Positions 16,170 to 24,473 of a stretch of 64,000 nt of DNA are shown here, piece by piece (position 1 is the first letter of the stretch; every line of letters begins with the position of its first letter). The notes under the pieces are model-generated. The model was not told where the DNA came from, ran no database searches, and saw only the letters and a program-made list of their open reading frames with translations. The position numbers and the translations under genes are program-made. The DNA comes from Actinoplanes cyaneus (GTDB taxonomy: Bacteria > Actinomycetota > Actinomycetes > Mycobacteriales > Micromonosporaceae), in the NCBI RefSeq assembly GCF_016862095.1, contig NZ_BOMH01000033.1, forward strand, positions 124,001 to 188,000, read 5' to 3'.

Positions 16170-16934
16170 CTAGCCACCACCGAGGCGCACCACCGCGGTG
16201 ACCGCCCGCTCGACCAGGGCGTGCAGGATGCCCGGGAGCATCGAGATGGCCAGACCGGCGAGGGTGACCACGAGGAAGATCTTGATCGGGAAACCGAGCT
16301 GGAACGCGTTCAACGCCGGCGCGACCCGGTTGAGCAGGCCGAGTGCCACGTCGGCGAGGAACAGCACGCAGATCAGCGGCCCGGCGATCTGCAGCGCGGA
16401 CAGGAACATCTCGCCGATCCCGCTGACCAGCAGCCGGCTGAACGTCTCGAAGGAGAACGTGCTGTCCAGCGGCATGGTGCGGAAACTCTGCAGGAAGCCG
16501 CGCAGGATCAGCTGATGCCCGTCGCTGGCGAAGAGCAGGGTGATCGCGACCAGGTTGTAGAACCGCCCGAAGATCGAGGCCTGGCTGTACCCCATCGGGT
16601 CGTACGCGGTCGCCAGCTGGAACCCGCCGAACAGGTCGAGCAGGTCACCGGCGGCCTGCAGCGCGGCGAACAGCAGCGCGGTGATGAACCCCAGGCCGAC
16701 CCCGACGAAGATCTGCATGGCGACGCTGACGAGCAGCGCCGAGGTCTCCAGCGACGGCAGGGTGTCCCGCAGGTACGGCGCCATCGGCAGCGCCAGCCCC
16801 ACCGACAGCAGCGCTTTGACCTGTGCCGGGATGAGCCGCGAGTTGAACGGCGGGCAGATCGCCATCCACGCGCCGGCCCGGCAGGCACCCAGCAGGATGG
16901 CCAGCAGCTCGGCGATCGGGATGTCGGCGTTCAT
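16170..16934 (-). CDS. fliR: FliR export-gate protein
   Basis: A 254-residue, six-helix membrane protein. Typical are LLGACRAGAWMAICPPF near the start, LLFAALQAAGDLLDLFGGF in the middle and GLLNRVAPALNAFQLGFPI near the end. FliR forms the export channel with FliP and FliQ. The start at 16934 (MNADIPIAELL) overlaps the fliP stop by ATGA; longer frames upstream are a shadow of fliP. FliQ, normally encoded between fliP and fliR, is missing here. Confidence 0.96.
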   Translation of the reverse strand: MNADIPIAELLAILLGACRAGAWMAICPPFNSRLIPAQVKALLSVGLALPMAPYLRDTLPSLETSALLVSVAMQIFVGVGLGFITALLFAALQAAGDLLDLFGGFQLATAYDPMGYSQASIFGRFYNLVAITLLFASDGHQLILRGFLQSFRTMPLDSTFSFETFSRLLVSGIGEMFLSALQIAGPLICVLFLADVALGLLNRVAPALNAFQLGFPIKIFLVVTLAGLAISMLPGILHALVERAVTAVVRLGGG

Positions 16935-17833
16935 GTCCGGTACGAGCCGACCAGCGCCGTGATGATCAGCCCCCAGCCGTTGACCAGGACGAACAGCAGC
17001 AGTTTGAAGGGCAGCGAGATGGTCACCGGGGGCAGCATCATCATGCCCAGCGACATCAGGGACGCCGAGACGACCAGGTCGATGATCAGGAACGGGATGA
17101 AGATGACGAACCCGATGATGAACGCGGCCCGCAGCTCGGAGAGCACGAACGCGGGCACCAGGGTGGTCAGCGGCACCGCGTCCCGGTTCGCCGGCTGCGG
17201 CGCGCCGGACACCTTGATCAGCAGGCCCAGCTCGTCCTCCCGGGTGGTCCTCCACATGAAGTCGCGCAGCGGTTTGATGCCGTCGTCGAACGCCTGCGAC
17301 TGCGTCTTGTCGCCCTTCAGGTAGGGCTGCACCCCGAGGTCGTTCATCTGCGAGACGGTCGGGCCCATGATGAAGAGGCTGATGAACAGCGCCAGCCCGG
17401 CGACCACCTGGTTCGGCGGCAGCGTGGTCAGGCCCAGCGCGTTGCGGGTCATCCCGAGGACCATGAAGACCTTGGTGAAACACGTGCAGAGCAGCAGCAG
17501 CGCGGGCGCCACCGACAGCAGCGTCAGCCCGAGAACGATCACCAGGCTGGACGCCGGGCGGCTGCCGTCCGGGTTGGTCCCGTTGATGTTGAGGTTGATG
17601 CTCGGCGGTGACGTCCGCGGCGCCCGCGGCACCAGTCGCGGTGCTTGCGGCAGCTGTTTCGCCACCGGGTTCGCCGGCGCCCGCGGCGCTTGCCGCGGTA
17701 CGGCCGCGGGCGCGCGAGCCACCACGTCGACCACCTGTGGCCCGGGCTGCGGAGCGGGCGCCGCCCCGGCCGGAGCGGGCAGGGCGAGCGCCAGTCCGGC
17801 AGCCGCCATGAGCAGGAGCATCGCGCGTCTCAT
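16931..17833 (-). CDS. fliP: FliP export-gate protein
   Basis: A 300-residue precursor. A signal peptide (RRAMLLLMAAAGLALALPAP) is followed by a Pro/Ala-rich stretch (to about residue 75) and then FliP proper, with CTCFTKVFMVLGMTRNALGL, LALFISLFIMGPTV and the end LPFKLLLFVLVNGWGLI. Five FliP subunits form the core of the export channel. An upstream in-frame ATG at 17920, just past the fliO stop, is an alternative start; I prefer 17833 because the signal peptide begins there. The Pro-rich insertion after the signal peptide is longer than usual. Confidence 0.93.
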   Translation of the reverse strand: MRRAMLLLMAAAGLALALPAPAGAAPAPQPGPQVVDVVARAPAAVPRQAPRAPANPVAKQLPQAPRLVPRAPRTSPPSINLNINGTNPDGSRPASSLVIVLGLTLLSVAPALLLLCTCFTKVFMVLGMTRNALGLTTLPPNQVVAGLALFISLFIMGPTVSQMNDLGVQPYLKGDKTQSQAFDDGIKPLRDFMWRTTREDELGLLIKVSGAPQPANRDAVPLTTLVPAFVLSELRAAFIIGFVIFIPFLIIDLVVSASLMSLGMMMLPPVTISLPFKLLLFVLVNGWGLIITALVGSYRT

Positions 17834-17923
17834 CGGAATCCGCCTCGCTCTGTCCTCGCGGCCCTCGCCGGTGGGGTCGCCCACCGGCGCGGGATGGCGC
17901 CGTTCGGTGCAGTCGCTCATGGC

Positions 17924-18361
17924 CTATCGCCTCGTCGTGCGCTCACGCAGGAACTCGATGGTCGAGGTCCAGGTCTTGGGCGAGAGGATCGAGCCGTGGC
18001 TCGCCGGTCCCGCCGGCGCCGCCGGGTGCCGTCCCGGCAGGACCGTGTCGTCCTGCCGGAGCACCTCGTCCGGCTCGAGCACCAGGTGGTCCCGGTGCTC
18101 GTGCGGTTCCGGCGAGAACACCTCGAGCTCGGCCTCGCCCAGGTAACTGATCTGTTGGTCGGTGACCCCGAGGACCATCGCCCGGTCGGCCACCCGGACC
18201 ACTGCCACCGCCGCGCCGCGGCTGAGCTGCTGGCGGTTGAGCACCGCCAGATGGCCGTGATGGCTCTTGCCGAACGGGCGCCGCATCGCCCGGGCCAGTC
18301 CCCACATCATCAGCAGCACGATGAACAGGGAGAAGCCGACCTGCAGGAGGAGCCGGAACAA
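17924..18361 (-). CDS. fliO: FliO export-gate assembly protein
   Basis: A 145-residue protein with one N-terminal transmembrane helix (LLLQVGFSLFIVLLMMWGLA) and a small beta-rich domain (GHLAVLNRQQLSRGAAVAVV, DRAMVLGVTDQQISYL), the FliO pattern. FliO is a scaffold for FliP ring formation. Start is TTG 18361 with TAGGAG about 8 bases upstream. It lies between fliN and fliP as usual; the C-terminal third is low complexity. Confidence 0.85.
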   Translation of the reverse strand: MFRLLLQVGFSLFIVLLMMWGLARAMRRPFGKSHHGHLAVLNRQQLSRGAAVAVVRVADRAMVLGVTDQQISYLGEAELEVFSPEPHEHRDHLVLEPDEVLRQDDTVLPGRHPAAPAGPASHGSILSPKTWTSTIEFLRERTTRR

Positions 18362-18372
18362 CGTCGTGACTC

Positions 18373-19140
18373 CTACTCGGCGCCGGGCGAGACGATCTCG
18401 GTGATCCGGATGCCGAAGTTCTCGTCGACCACGACCACCTCGCCGCGGGCGATCAACCGCCCGTTGACCAGCAGGTCCGCGGGGCTGCCGGCGGCCCGGT
18501 CCAGCTCGACGATCGCGCCCGGGGTCAGCGAGAGCAGCTCCCGCACGCTCATCCGGGTCCGGCCCAGCTCGGCGGAGACCTCCATCTCCACGTCGTGCAG
18601 CATGTCCAGGCCGCCGCGCCGCCCCACCGCAGCGGCCTCGGAGCGCTGGGCCACGCCACCACCGCCGGTCGCGGCCACCAGCAACGGGTCCTCACCGGGC
18701 CAGGGGCTCAGGGCGAGGGCGAGCACCGCGCGTACCGCCTCGCCGTCCCGGAGCGGGATGGCGACCGAGCCCTCCTTCGCCGCCAGCGCGCTCAACGCCA
18801 CCTGCGGCTCCATCACCTGGCCGGGGTCGAGCACCACCGGCCCGAAGATCCGTGACGCGGCCTCCAGAGCGGGCCGGACGGCAGCGGTCAGATCCAGCTC
18901 GCCGAGCGGGCTCTCCTTCAGCGCGTCCGCGAGGTCCTGGCCGACCACCACGACCACCTCGCCGCTGGCCGCGCCGCTGAAACGCGCCGTGACCGCCTGG
19001 CCCTCGATCACGGTCCCCGCGTCGGGGACCTGCGGATCGCCGATGACCAGGGCTTGGCTGGTCGGCAGGACGGCCAGCGCCGCGTCGGCGGCCTGCCGCG
19101 CGAGGGACAGCTGGGGCGCGGTGATGGTGGGGGCGGTCAT
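18373..19140 (-). CDS. fliN: FliN/FliY C-ring switch protein
   Basis: A 255-residue protein with two parts. The C-terminal 80 residues are the FliN SpoA domain (VEMEVSAELGRTRMSVRELL, then LVNGRLIARGEVVVVDENFG). The N-terminal 150 residues resemble the CheC-like part of FliY but I see no ExxN phosphatase signature, so it may be structural only. FliN completes the C ring and receives CheY signals together with FliM. Its ATG overlaps the fliM stop (ATGA). Confidence 0.92.
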   Translation of the reverse strand: MTAPTITAPQLSLARQAADAALAVLPTSQALVIGDPQVPDAGTVIEGQAVTARFSGAASGEVVVVVGQDLADALKESPLGELDLTAAVRPALEAASRIFGPVVLDPGQVMEPQVALSALAAKEGSVAIPLRDGEAVRAVLALALSPWPGEDPLLVAATGGGGVAQRSEAAAVGRRGGLDMLHDVEMEVSAELGRTRMSVRELLSLTPGAIVELDRAAGSPADLLVNGRLIARGEVVVVDENFGIRITEIVSPGAE

Positions 19141-20087
19141 GAGCGGCCAGACTCCTTGGACGAGTTCTCGTTGGGCGGCGGCACGACGAGACAGGCGAGC
19201 CGGGCGCCCTGATTGCCGGGAACGGCATGCGCGAACACGATCTCGTTCACGGTCACCTCGAGCGGCCGGCTGGTCAGATGCCCCAGCGGCACGACGTCAC
19301 CCGGACGTAGATCCACGATGTCATCGGTACGCATCCGAATGGGCTGGAATCGCACAGCCACGTCGATCGGAGCGGCGGAAAGTCCGGCCGTGAGGTTGCG
19401 CAGCGCCTTGTCCTTGGCCTGCCGCTCGGCCGCGCTGAGCACGATCGTCTCGGTGCGCGACAGCACCGGCAGGATGGTGTTGAACGGCAGGCAGATCGTG
19501 GCGATGCACTCCTCGGCGCCGATCTTGGTCTCGAACGAGGCCACCACGACCGCGTCGCCGGGCGCGTGCGCGCGCAGGAACTGCGCGTTGTACTCGATCT
19601 CCTTGAGGTGCGGCGTGATGTCGACCAGGCTCTCGAAGCCGTACCGCAGCTCGCCGAGCATCCGCTCGATCAGGCCGCGCAGCAGCGGCATCTCCACCTC
19701 GGTCAGCGGCCGCTCCGGCTGGGAGCCGCCGGGGCCACCGAGCATGTGGTCGATCGCGGTCATCACGGCCGACTGGGCGATCTCGATCAGCACCGTGCCG
19801 GGCAGCGGATCCAGGGTGACCACCCCGATGATCGTGGGGTTGGCCAGCGAGGCCACGTACTCGTCGTAGTTCAGTTGCTCGATCGAGATCAGCGAGACGT
19901 TGCTGACCGCGCGCAGGCGGGTGGTCAGCAACGTGCCACAGCTGCGGGCGTACGTCTCGAAGGCGATCTGCAAGGTGCGGACGTGCTCACGGGAGAGCTT
20001 GATCGGGCGGCGGAAGTCGTACGCCGTCGGCCCTCCGCCACTGCCACGGCGCGAAATCTTGCCCGGGGTGCGTGCGGTGGTGGTCAC
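19137..20087 (-). CDS. fliM: FliM motor switch protein
   Basis: A 316-residue switch protein. The middle domain shows GGPGGSQPERPLTEVE (GGxG motif that contacts FliG) and LTEVEMPLLRGLIERM; the C-terminal SpoA-like part includes DIVDLRPGDVVPLG. The usual N-terminal CheY-binding LSQxEIDALL peptide is not visible; the first 35 residues are basic and Gly-rich instead, so CheY may bind elsewhere. Start GTG 20087 lies about 10 bases from the -10 element of a candidate FliA promoter, so the message may be leaderless. Confidence 0.94.
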   Translation of the reverse strand: MTTTARTPGKISRRGSGGGPTAYDFRRPIKLSREHVRTLQIAFETYARSCGTLLTTRLRAVSNVSLISIEQLNYDEYVASLANPTIIGVVTLDPLPGTVLIEIAQSAVMTAIDHMLGGPGGSQPERPLTEVEMPLLRGLIERMLGELRYGFESLVDITPHLKEIEYNAQFLRAHAPGDAVVVASFETKIGAEECIATICLPFNTILPVLSRTETIVLSAAERQAKDKALRNLTAGLSAAPIDVAVRFQPIRMRTDDIVDLRPGDVVPLGHLTSRPLEVTVNEIVFAHAVPGNQGARLACLVVPPPNENSSKESGRS

Positions 20088-20096
20088 GTCGTCCTG

Positions 20097-20122
20097 ATCG
20101 GCGGACTTCGCGAACCGCTGAG
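20097..20122 (-). promoter_or_regulatory. Candidate FliA-type promoter for fliM
   Basis: On the minus strand CTCA (20122-20119), 16 bases, then GCCGAT (20102-20097): one mismatch to the flagellar consensus. It lies between the hairpin after fliL and the fliM start, so it probably begins the fliM-fliN-fliO-fliP-fliR-flhB transcript. Transcription would start within a few bases of the GTG. Confidence 0.55.
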
Positions 20123-20156
20123 TCCTGAGCCCGCTTTATCCCCGTAATACACGGAT

Positions 20157-20184
20157 GGGCGGGTCTCCCGGAGGAGACCCGCCC
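20157..20184 (-). terminator. Hairpin between fliL and fliM
   Basis: A 12-bp perfect stem, GGGCGGGTCTCC (20157-20168) with GGAGACCCGCCC (20173-20184), and a 4-base loop. It lies 18 bases after the fliL stop on the minus strand. No T run follows in that direction. With the fliM promoter next to it, it probably ends or weakens the flbD-motA-motB-fliL transcript. Confidence 0.65.
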
Positions 20185-20201
20185 TTAAACCGTGCCGGCT
20201 G

Positions 20202-20660
20202 TTACTGCGTCACGAACGAGGTGTAGTAGACGTCCATGACTTCCTGCTTCTTGTCGACCGTGTAGGCCTTGGTCAGCTTGGCGACCACTTCTTCCTTGAT
20301 CTTCGTGCGGCCCTCGTCGGTGGAGAGCTCGGCCACCGTCTTGCCGGTGTACTCGTCGATCAGGATCTCGTAGGCCTCGTTCAGGTCGACCGCCTCGGCG
20401 CCGGTGTCCTTGGTCTGCAGCAGGGCGAAGCCGAGCTTCAGGTAGTGCCCGTCGGCCAGGTTCACCGTGATGGTGTTCTCCGCGGCGGTGACGATGCCCT
20501 TCTCCGGAGCCTTCGCCTCGGCCGAGTCGCCCTTGAGCATGAAGAACGCTCCGGCGCCTCCGCCACCCAGGACCACCAGGGCCAGAGCGATGACGATCAT
20601 CAGCATCTTGTTCGACTTCTTCGGCGCCGCTTCCGCGGTCGTGTCCTTCTCGTCTGCCAT
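20202..20660 (-). CDS. fliL: FliL basal-body stator-associated protein
   Basis: A 152-residue protein with one N-terminal transmembrane helix (KMLMIVIALALVVLGGGGAGAFF) and an extracytoplasmic domain (TITVNLADGHYLKLGFALLQTKD; C-terminal VMDVYYTSFVTQ) that fits FliL. FliL rings surround MotB and help stators generate torque. It directly follows motB, 14 bases downstream. Confidence 0.92.
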   Translation of the reverse strand: MADEKDTTAEAAPKKSNKMLMIVIALALVVLGGGGAGAFFMLKGDSAEAKAPEKGIVTAAENTITVNLADGHYLKLGFALLQTKDTGAEAVDLNEAYEILIDEYTGKTVAELSTDEGRTKIKEEVVAKLTKAYTVDKKQEVMDVYYTSFVTQ

Positions 20661-20674
20661 CAGAATCCCCCCAG

Positions 20675-21739
20675 TCAGTTCTTGGTGTCAGCGGTGATCA
20701 GCGTGCTGTGGTCGGTCGTTTCCGTGCCGGTGGTGCCGGTCGCCCCGGAGGCGTTGTCGGCCTTCACCTTGTCGGCCGCGGCCTCGGCGGCGGCCTTGGC
20801 AGCCGCAGAGGTCTGGCCGTTGTGCAGCTTGCTGTCCGAGCCGGCCGCGTCGGGCAGCAGCGCGGCCTGGTCGGCGGTGAGCATGGTCAGCACGACCACG
20901 TCCACGCGGCGGTTCATCGTGATCGAGCGCGGGTCCTTCGGGTCGATCAGCGGCTTGGTGTCCGAGAAGCCGACCGCGCTGAGCCGCTTCTTCGGGATGC
21001 CGTGACCGGTGAAGTACCGGACCGTGGTGGAGGCTCGCGCTGCGGAGAGCTCCCAGCCGCTCGGGTAGTACTTGGTCCTCGCGTTGAGCTGGTTGGTGTT
21101 GCCGTCCACCTCGATGTTGTTCGGCAACTTGGCCAGCGTCGGCGCGATCGCCCCGAGGATCTTCTCGCCGGTCGGGCGCAGGTCGGCCCGGTCGCCGGCG
21201 AAGACGACGTCGTTGGTCACCACGGTGATGACCAGACCGCGCTGGTCGATCGTGAACTTCACGTTGTTGAGCAGCTTGGCGGCGGCCAGAGCGTCCGCGA
21301 CCTTGTTCTCGATCGCCTTCATGTTCTCCGCCTCCTTCACTGCCTTGTCGGCATTCGCCGAAGCTTTCTTACGGTCCTCGGCCTTGACGGCCCGGTCGAC
21401 CGCTTCCTTCTGCTTCGCGTTCAGGCCCTCGGTGCCCGAGGACCCGTCACCCGGGTTGGAGCCCGGGTCGATCTGCACGATCTGCGCGTTGTTCGAGGCG
21501 CCGTCCAGCGGGGCGTAGTTCCCCGTGAACGCGGCGCTCTTCGAACCGAAGCTCGCGGACAAGCCCTGGGCCAGCTGGGCGAACTTCTTCTGGTTGATGT
21601 CGCTCATCGAGAACAGCACCACGAACAGAACGAACAACAGAGTCAGCATGTCGGCGTACGACACGAGCCAGCGCTCGTGGTTGACGTGCTCCTCGTGCTC
21701 CTCATGGGCCTTCTTGCGCTTGCCGCCACCAGAGCTCAT
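20675..21739 (-). CDS. motB: MotB stator protein
   Basis: A 354-residue protein. The single transmembrane helix (WLVSYADMLTLLFVLFVVLF, residues 24-43) holds the proton-carrying Asp in SYADM. A charged plug/linker region (90-170) precedes the OmpA-like peptidoglycan-binding domain (EVDGNTNQLNAR; SAARASTTVRYFTGHGIPKKRL). A polar tail of about 45 residues rich in Ala/Thr follows. MotB anchors the stator in the wall. Start ATG 21739 overlaps nothing and lies just after the motA stop. Confidence 0.95.
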   Translation of the reverse strand: MSSGGGKRKKAHEEHEEHVNHERWLVSYADMLTLLFVLFVVLFSMSDINQKKFAQLAQGLSASFGSKSAAFTGNYAPLDGASNNAQIVQIDPGSNPGDGSSGTEGLNAKQKEAVDRAVKAEDRKKASANADKAVKEAENMKAIENKVADALAAAKLLNNVKFTIDQRGLVITVVTNDVVFAGDRADLRPTGEKILGAIAPTLAKLPNNIEVDGNTNQLNARTKYYPSGWELSAARASTTVRYFTGHGIPKKRLSAVGFSDTKPLIDPKDPRSITMNRRVDVVVLTMLTADQAALLPDAAGSDSKLHNGQTSAAAKAAAEAAADKVKADNASGATGTTGTETTDHSTLITADTKN

Positions 21740-21743
21740 CGGA

Positions 21744-22535
21744 TCAGGCCGCCTTCTTCGAGGAGGCCATGGCCTCGGCCTTCTTCGCTTCGTCCGGCGG
21801 GAGCAGGCTCCGCAGCTTCTGGGCGACCAGACGCGGGTTCGAGCCGGCCTGGATCGCCAGGACACCGTCGATCACGAGCTCCATCTCCTCGGCCTCGACC
21901 GCGGAGAGCCGGGTCAACCGGGCCGCCATCGGGAGCCAGATGATGTTCGCGCTGAGCACGCCCCACAGGGTGGCGACGAACGCGGCGGAGATCGAGTGGC
22001 CCAGGGTCTCGGGCTTGTCGAGGTTCTCCAGCACGTGCACCAGACCCATGACCGTGCCGATGATGCCGATCGTCGGGGCGTAGCCGCCCATGTTCTCGAA
22101 GAACTTCTTGGCCGCGTTGTCGGCCTTCTTCTTCGCGGCGACCTCGGCGTGCAGGATGTCGTGCAGCTCGTCGGGGTCGGTGCCGTCGATGGCCAGCTGC
22201 AGACCGCGCTTGAGGAACGGGTGCTCGACCGTCTTGACCGCGTCCTCGAGGGCCAGCAGGCCCTCGCGGCGGGCGCGCTCGGCCAGCTTCACGACGTTGT
22301 CGAGCAGCTGGGTCGGCGGCGTCACCTTGGCGGTGAAGGCCTTCTTCAGCACGCCGACGAAGCCTGTCGCGTCCTTGAGAACACCACCGGCCATGGCGGC
22401 CGCGAACGCGCCACCGAAGACCAGCAGCATGGACGGGATCAGAAGGATGGAGCCGGGCGAGCCGCCTTCCAGGATCTGGACGGTGAAGACGATCACCAGT
22501 CCGGCGAGCACTCCAACAATGGTTGAGATGTCCAT
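21744..22535 (-). CDS. motA: MotA stator protein
   Basis: A 263-residue, four-helix membrane protein with the MotA/PomA features: DISTIVGVLAGLVIVF at the start, RREGLLALEDAVKTVEHPF in the cytosolic loop (the Arg and Glu that contact FliG) and GYAPTIGIIGTVMGLVHVL (Pro-containing third helix). Five MotA surround two MotB and turn the rotor with proton flow. It starts 1 base after flbD. Confidence 0.97.
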   Translation of the reverse strand: MDISTIVGVLAGLVIVFTVQILEGGSPGSILLIPSMLLVFGGAFAAAMAGGVLKDATGFVGVLKKAFTAKVTPPTQLLDNVVKLAERARREGLLALEDAVKTVEHPFLKRGLQLAIDGTDPDELHDILHAEVAAKKKADNAAKKFFENMGGYAPTIGIIGTVMGLVHVLENLDKPETLGHSISAAFVATLWGVLSANIIWLPMAARLTRLSAVEAEEMELVIDGVLAIQAGSNPRLVAQKLRSLLPPDEAKKAEAMASSKKAA

Positions 22536-22536
22536 G

Positions 22537-22821
22537 TCAGCGGTCCTTCCGGTGCAGCGGGAGCACCTTGGCGTCGAGGTCGTCGTCGTCTGAGGAAGAG
22601 AGGGCGGCAGCCGCGGGCGCGGGCTCCATGCGACTCGCCTGAGCGATCAGCGAGGCGCGGTAGTGACGTACCGAGTCGATGAATTCGGGCACTGATTCAG
22701 AGATGACGTACTTGGTGCCGTCGACCAGCGTGACGACCGTGTCCGGCGTGCAGTCCACACGCTCGACCAGGTCCGGGTTCAACGCGAACACAGCACCGTT
22801 GATTCGAGTTACGAGGATCAA
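22537..22821 (-). CDS. flbD: FlbD/SwrD flagellar protein
   Basis: A 94-residue protein. The first 60 residues (MILVTRINGAVFALNPDLVE, then TPDTVVTLVDGTKYVISE) match the FlbD family (SwrD in Bacillus), which raises motor torque; an acidic/basic tail of 35 residues is extra. It heads the flbD-motA-motB-fliL unit, a standard arrangement in Gram-positives. Confidence 0.92.
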   Translation of the reverse strand: MILVTRINGAVFALNPDLVERVDCTPDTVVTLVDGTKYVISESVPEFIDSVRHYRASLIAQASRMEPAPAAAALSSSDDDDLDAKVLPLHRKDR

Positions 22822-22884
22822 GACTGTTTCCGTCCTTGGTTTGTCTGGCTGGTGTCAGGCCCTCCGTGGCCCTACGCCTAGTAC

Positions 22885-22911
22885 TTCGGCTCGTTCTCGG
22901 TTGCCGATGAG
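22885..22911 (-). promoter_or_regulatory. FliA-type promoter for flbD-motA-motB-fliL
   Basis: On the minus strand CTCA (22911-22908), 17 bases, then GCCGAA (22890-22885): an exact consensus match within the published spacing range. Confidence 0.85.
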
Positions 22912-22917
22912 ATCGAG

Positions 22918-22938
22918 CCGGTCGCTATCCGGGTGCGA
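22918..22938 (-). promoter_or_regulatory. Putative TcrA box upstream of flbD
   Basis: On the minus strand GCACCCG (22936-22930), 4 bases, GCGACCG (22925-22919): one mismatch to the recalled TcrA direct repeat. The 21-bp box ends 6 bp before the -35 element, exactly as at flgB. Confidence 0.65.
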
Positions 22939-23090
22939 CCCGCGCCGGTTTTTCCGGTCAAATGAACCCATATCTGGACTCGGCGCCCGCTTGTTCGCAG
23001 GCGCAGGCGCAGACGGCTCAGCCGCCCCGCACCGCGCGCTCCGGCGTCTTCCCGGGGCGCCTCCGCAGTGGGAGACACCCCGGAAAGACA

Positions 23091-23126
23091 GCGGCCGGGG
23101 CGGGCGTGTGAGCCCACCCCGGCCGC
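23091..23126 (-). terminator. Hairpin terminator after flgE
   Basis: GCGGCCGGGG (23091-23100) pairs with CCCCGGCCGC (23117-23126), extended by GGGC/GCCC inside. On the minus strand it lies 21 bases after the flgE stop and is followed by TGTCTTTCC. Confidence 0.7.
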
Positions 23127-23146
23127 CGGCCGAGAAACCGCTGCTA

Positions 23147-24421
23147 CTACCGCTTCATGCTGACGAGCTCCTGGAGAATCTCGTCCGAGGTAGTGATGAT
23201 CTTGGAGTTCGCCTGGAAGCCCCGCTGGGCCACGACCAGGTTGGTGAACTCCTGGGCGAGGTCGACGTTCGACATCTCCAGCGCGCCGCTGATGACCTGG
23301 CCCATGCCTGCGCTGGCCGGCTGCCCCACCTGGGCGTACCCGGAGTTGACAGTGCTGCGGTAGGTCGAGTTGCCGACCTTCTCCAGGCCCTCGGGGTTCT
23401 TGAAGGTGGCCATCGCGACCTGGCCCAGCGTCTGCTTGAGGCCGTTGCTGTAGACGCCGGTGATCTCACCGGTGTCCGAGACGGTGTACGCGAGCGAGGT
23501 CAGCGCGCCGGCCGTCTGCCCGTCGGTGCTGAAGACCCGGGCGTCGGACTGCCCCGAGTACATGGTGATGTCAGCCATGTTGACCTGGTAGTCACCGAGC
23601 TTCATGTTGCCGTCCTTGTCCAGCTCGCCCGCCGCCGGTGAGTCGGTGGCGCTGACGATCGCCTTGCCGTTGGTCAGATCGAGCTCCCCGTCGGCACCGG
23701 GGATGGCAACCCCGTCCTGGTCGTAGAGCGCGACGTCCCACGTGGTGTCCGGAGTGTCACCGGAGGCCCGGTTCGGGTCGATGGCCCGGGTGAACTTGGC
23801 GGTCACCGTGTGCGTGGCGCCCTCCTTGTCGAAGACCTTGACCGGGATCGACACGACGTCCTCGGTGGCCAGTTTGTTCTCCGGGAAGTCACTGGTCAGG
23901 TTGCCCTTGAGGGTGATCGACTTGGTCGCCGCCGGCGGAATGGTCGCGCCGAGCGGCATCTTGATGTCGCCGGGCTGGCCACTCGCGGTGACCTTGCCGT
24001 CGACCGCGGTCCAGCCCTGGACCGGCTGACCGGTCGAGGTGACCAGCGTGCCGTTCGCGTCGAAGCTGAACGAGCCGGCCCGGGTGTACATCTGCTCGTT
24101 GCCCTGGCGGGTGATGAAGAAGCCGTCGCCCTGGACCATCATGTCGCCGGACTTGCCGGTGGTCTGCGCGGAGCCCTGGCTGAAGTTGGAGTTGATGCCG
24201 GAGACCCGGACACCGAGGCCGACCTGGGACGGGTTCGTGCCGCCCATGGTGCCCTGCGGCGAGCCGGCCGCACCGACCATCTGGCTCAGGGTGTCCTGGA
24301 ACTCGACCGACTGCGTCTTGTAACCCACCGTGTTGACGTTCGCGATGTTGTTACCGGTGACGTCGATCATCTGCTGGTGCGCGTGCAGGCCACTGATACC
24401 GGAGTAAAGAGAGCGCAGCAT
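23147..24421 (-). CDS. flgE: FlgE flagellar hook protein
   Basis: A 424-residue hook protein. The N-terminus (MLRSLYSGISGLHAHQQMID, then VTGNNIANVNTVGYKTQSV) and C-terminus (ALEMSNVDLAQEFTNLVVAQ, RGFQANSKIITTSDEILQEL) are the conserved D0 helices; the middle (about 80-380) is the surface-exposed beta domain, with MVQGDGFFI near 95. It polymerises to the curved hook, its length set by FliK. flgD lies 52 bases upstream in the same unit. Confidence 0.97.
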   Translation of the reverse strand: MLRSLYSGISGLHAHQQMIDVTGNNIANVNTVGYKTQSVEFQDTLSQMVGAAGSPQGTMGGTNPSQVGLGVRVSGINSNFSQGSAQTTGKSGDMMVQGDGFFITRQGNEQMYTRAGSFSFDANGTLVTSTGQPVQGWTAVDGKVTASGQPGDIKMPLGATIPPAATKSITLKGNLTSDFPENKLATEDVVSIPVKVFDKEGATHTVTAKFTRAIDPNRASGDTPDTTWDVALYDQDGVAIPGADGELDLTNGKAIVSATDSPAAGELDKDGNMKLGDYQVNMADITMYSGQSDARVFSTDGQTAGALTSLAYTVSDTGEITGVYSNGLKQTLGQVAMATFKNPEGLEKVGNSTYRSTVNSGYAQVGQPASAGMGQVISGALEMSNVDLAQEFTNLVVAQRGFQANSKIITTSDEILQELVSMKR

Positions 24422-24473
24422 GGAAGATCGTCCTTAGGAATCGAGGAGCGGATTGACGAAAGGGGCGGTCTTA

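Larger units (their letters stand above)
22822..23146 (-). other. Intergenic region between flgE and flbD
   Basis: No gene seen. Reading in the direction of transcription it holds the flgE terminator (23091-23126), an imperfect inverted repeat (23046-23057 with 23078-23089), a TcrA-box-like repeat (22918-22938) and the flbD promoter (22885-22911), followed by a leader of about 55 bases. Confidence 0.8.

Noticed and set aside
16935..17483. Open frame upstream of fliR that might have been fliQ
   Set aside because: It translates to Arg/Pro/His-rich text that mirrors fliP in another frame, without membrane helices.
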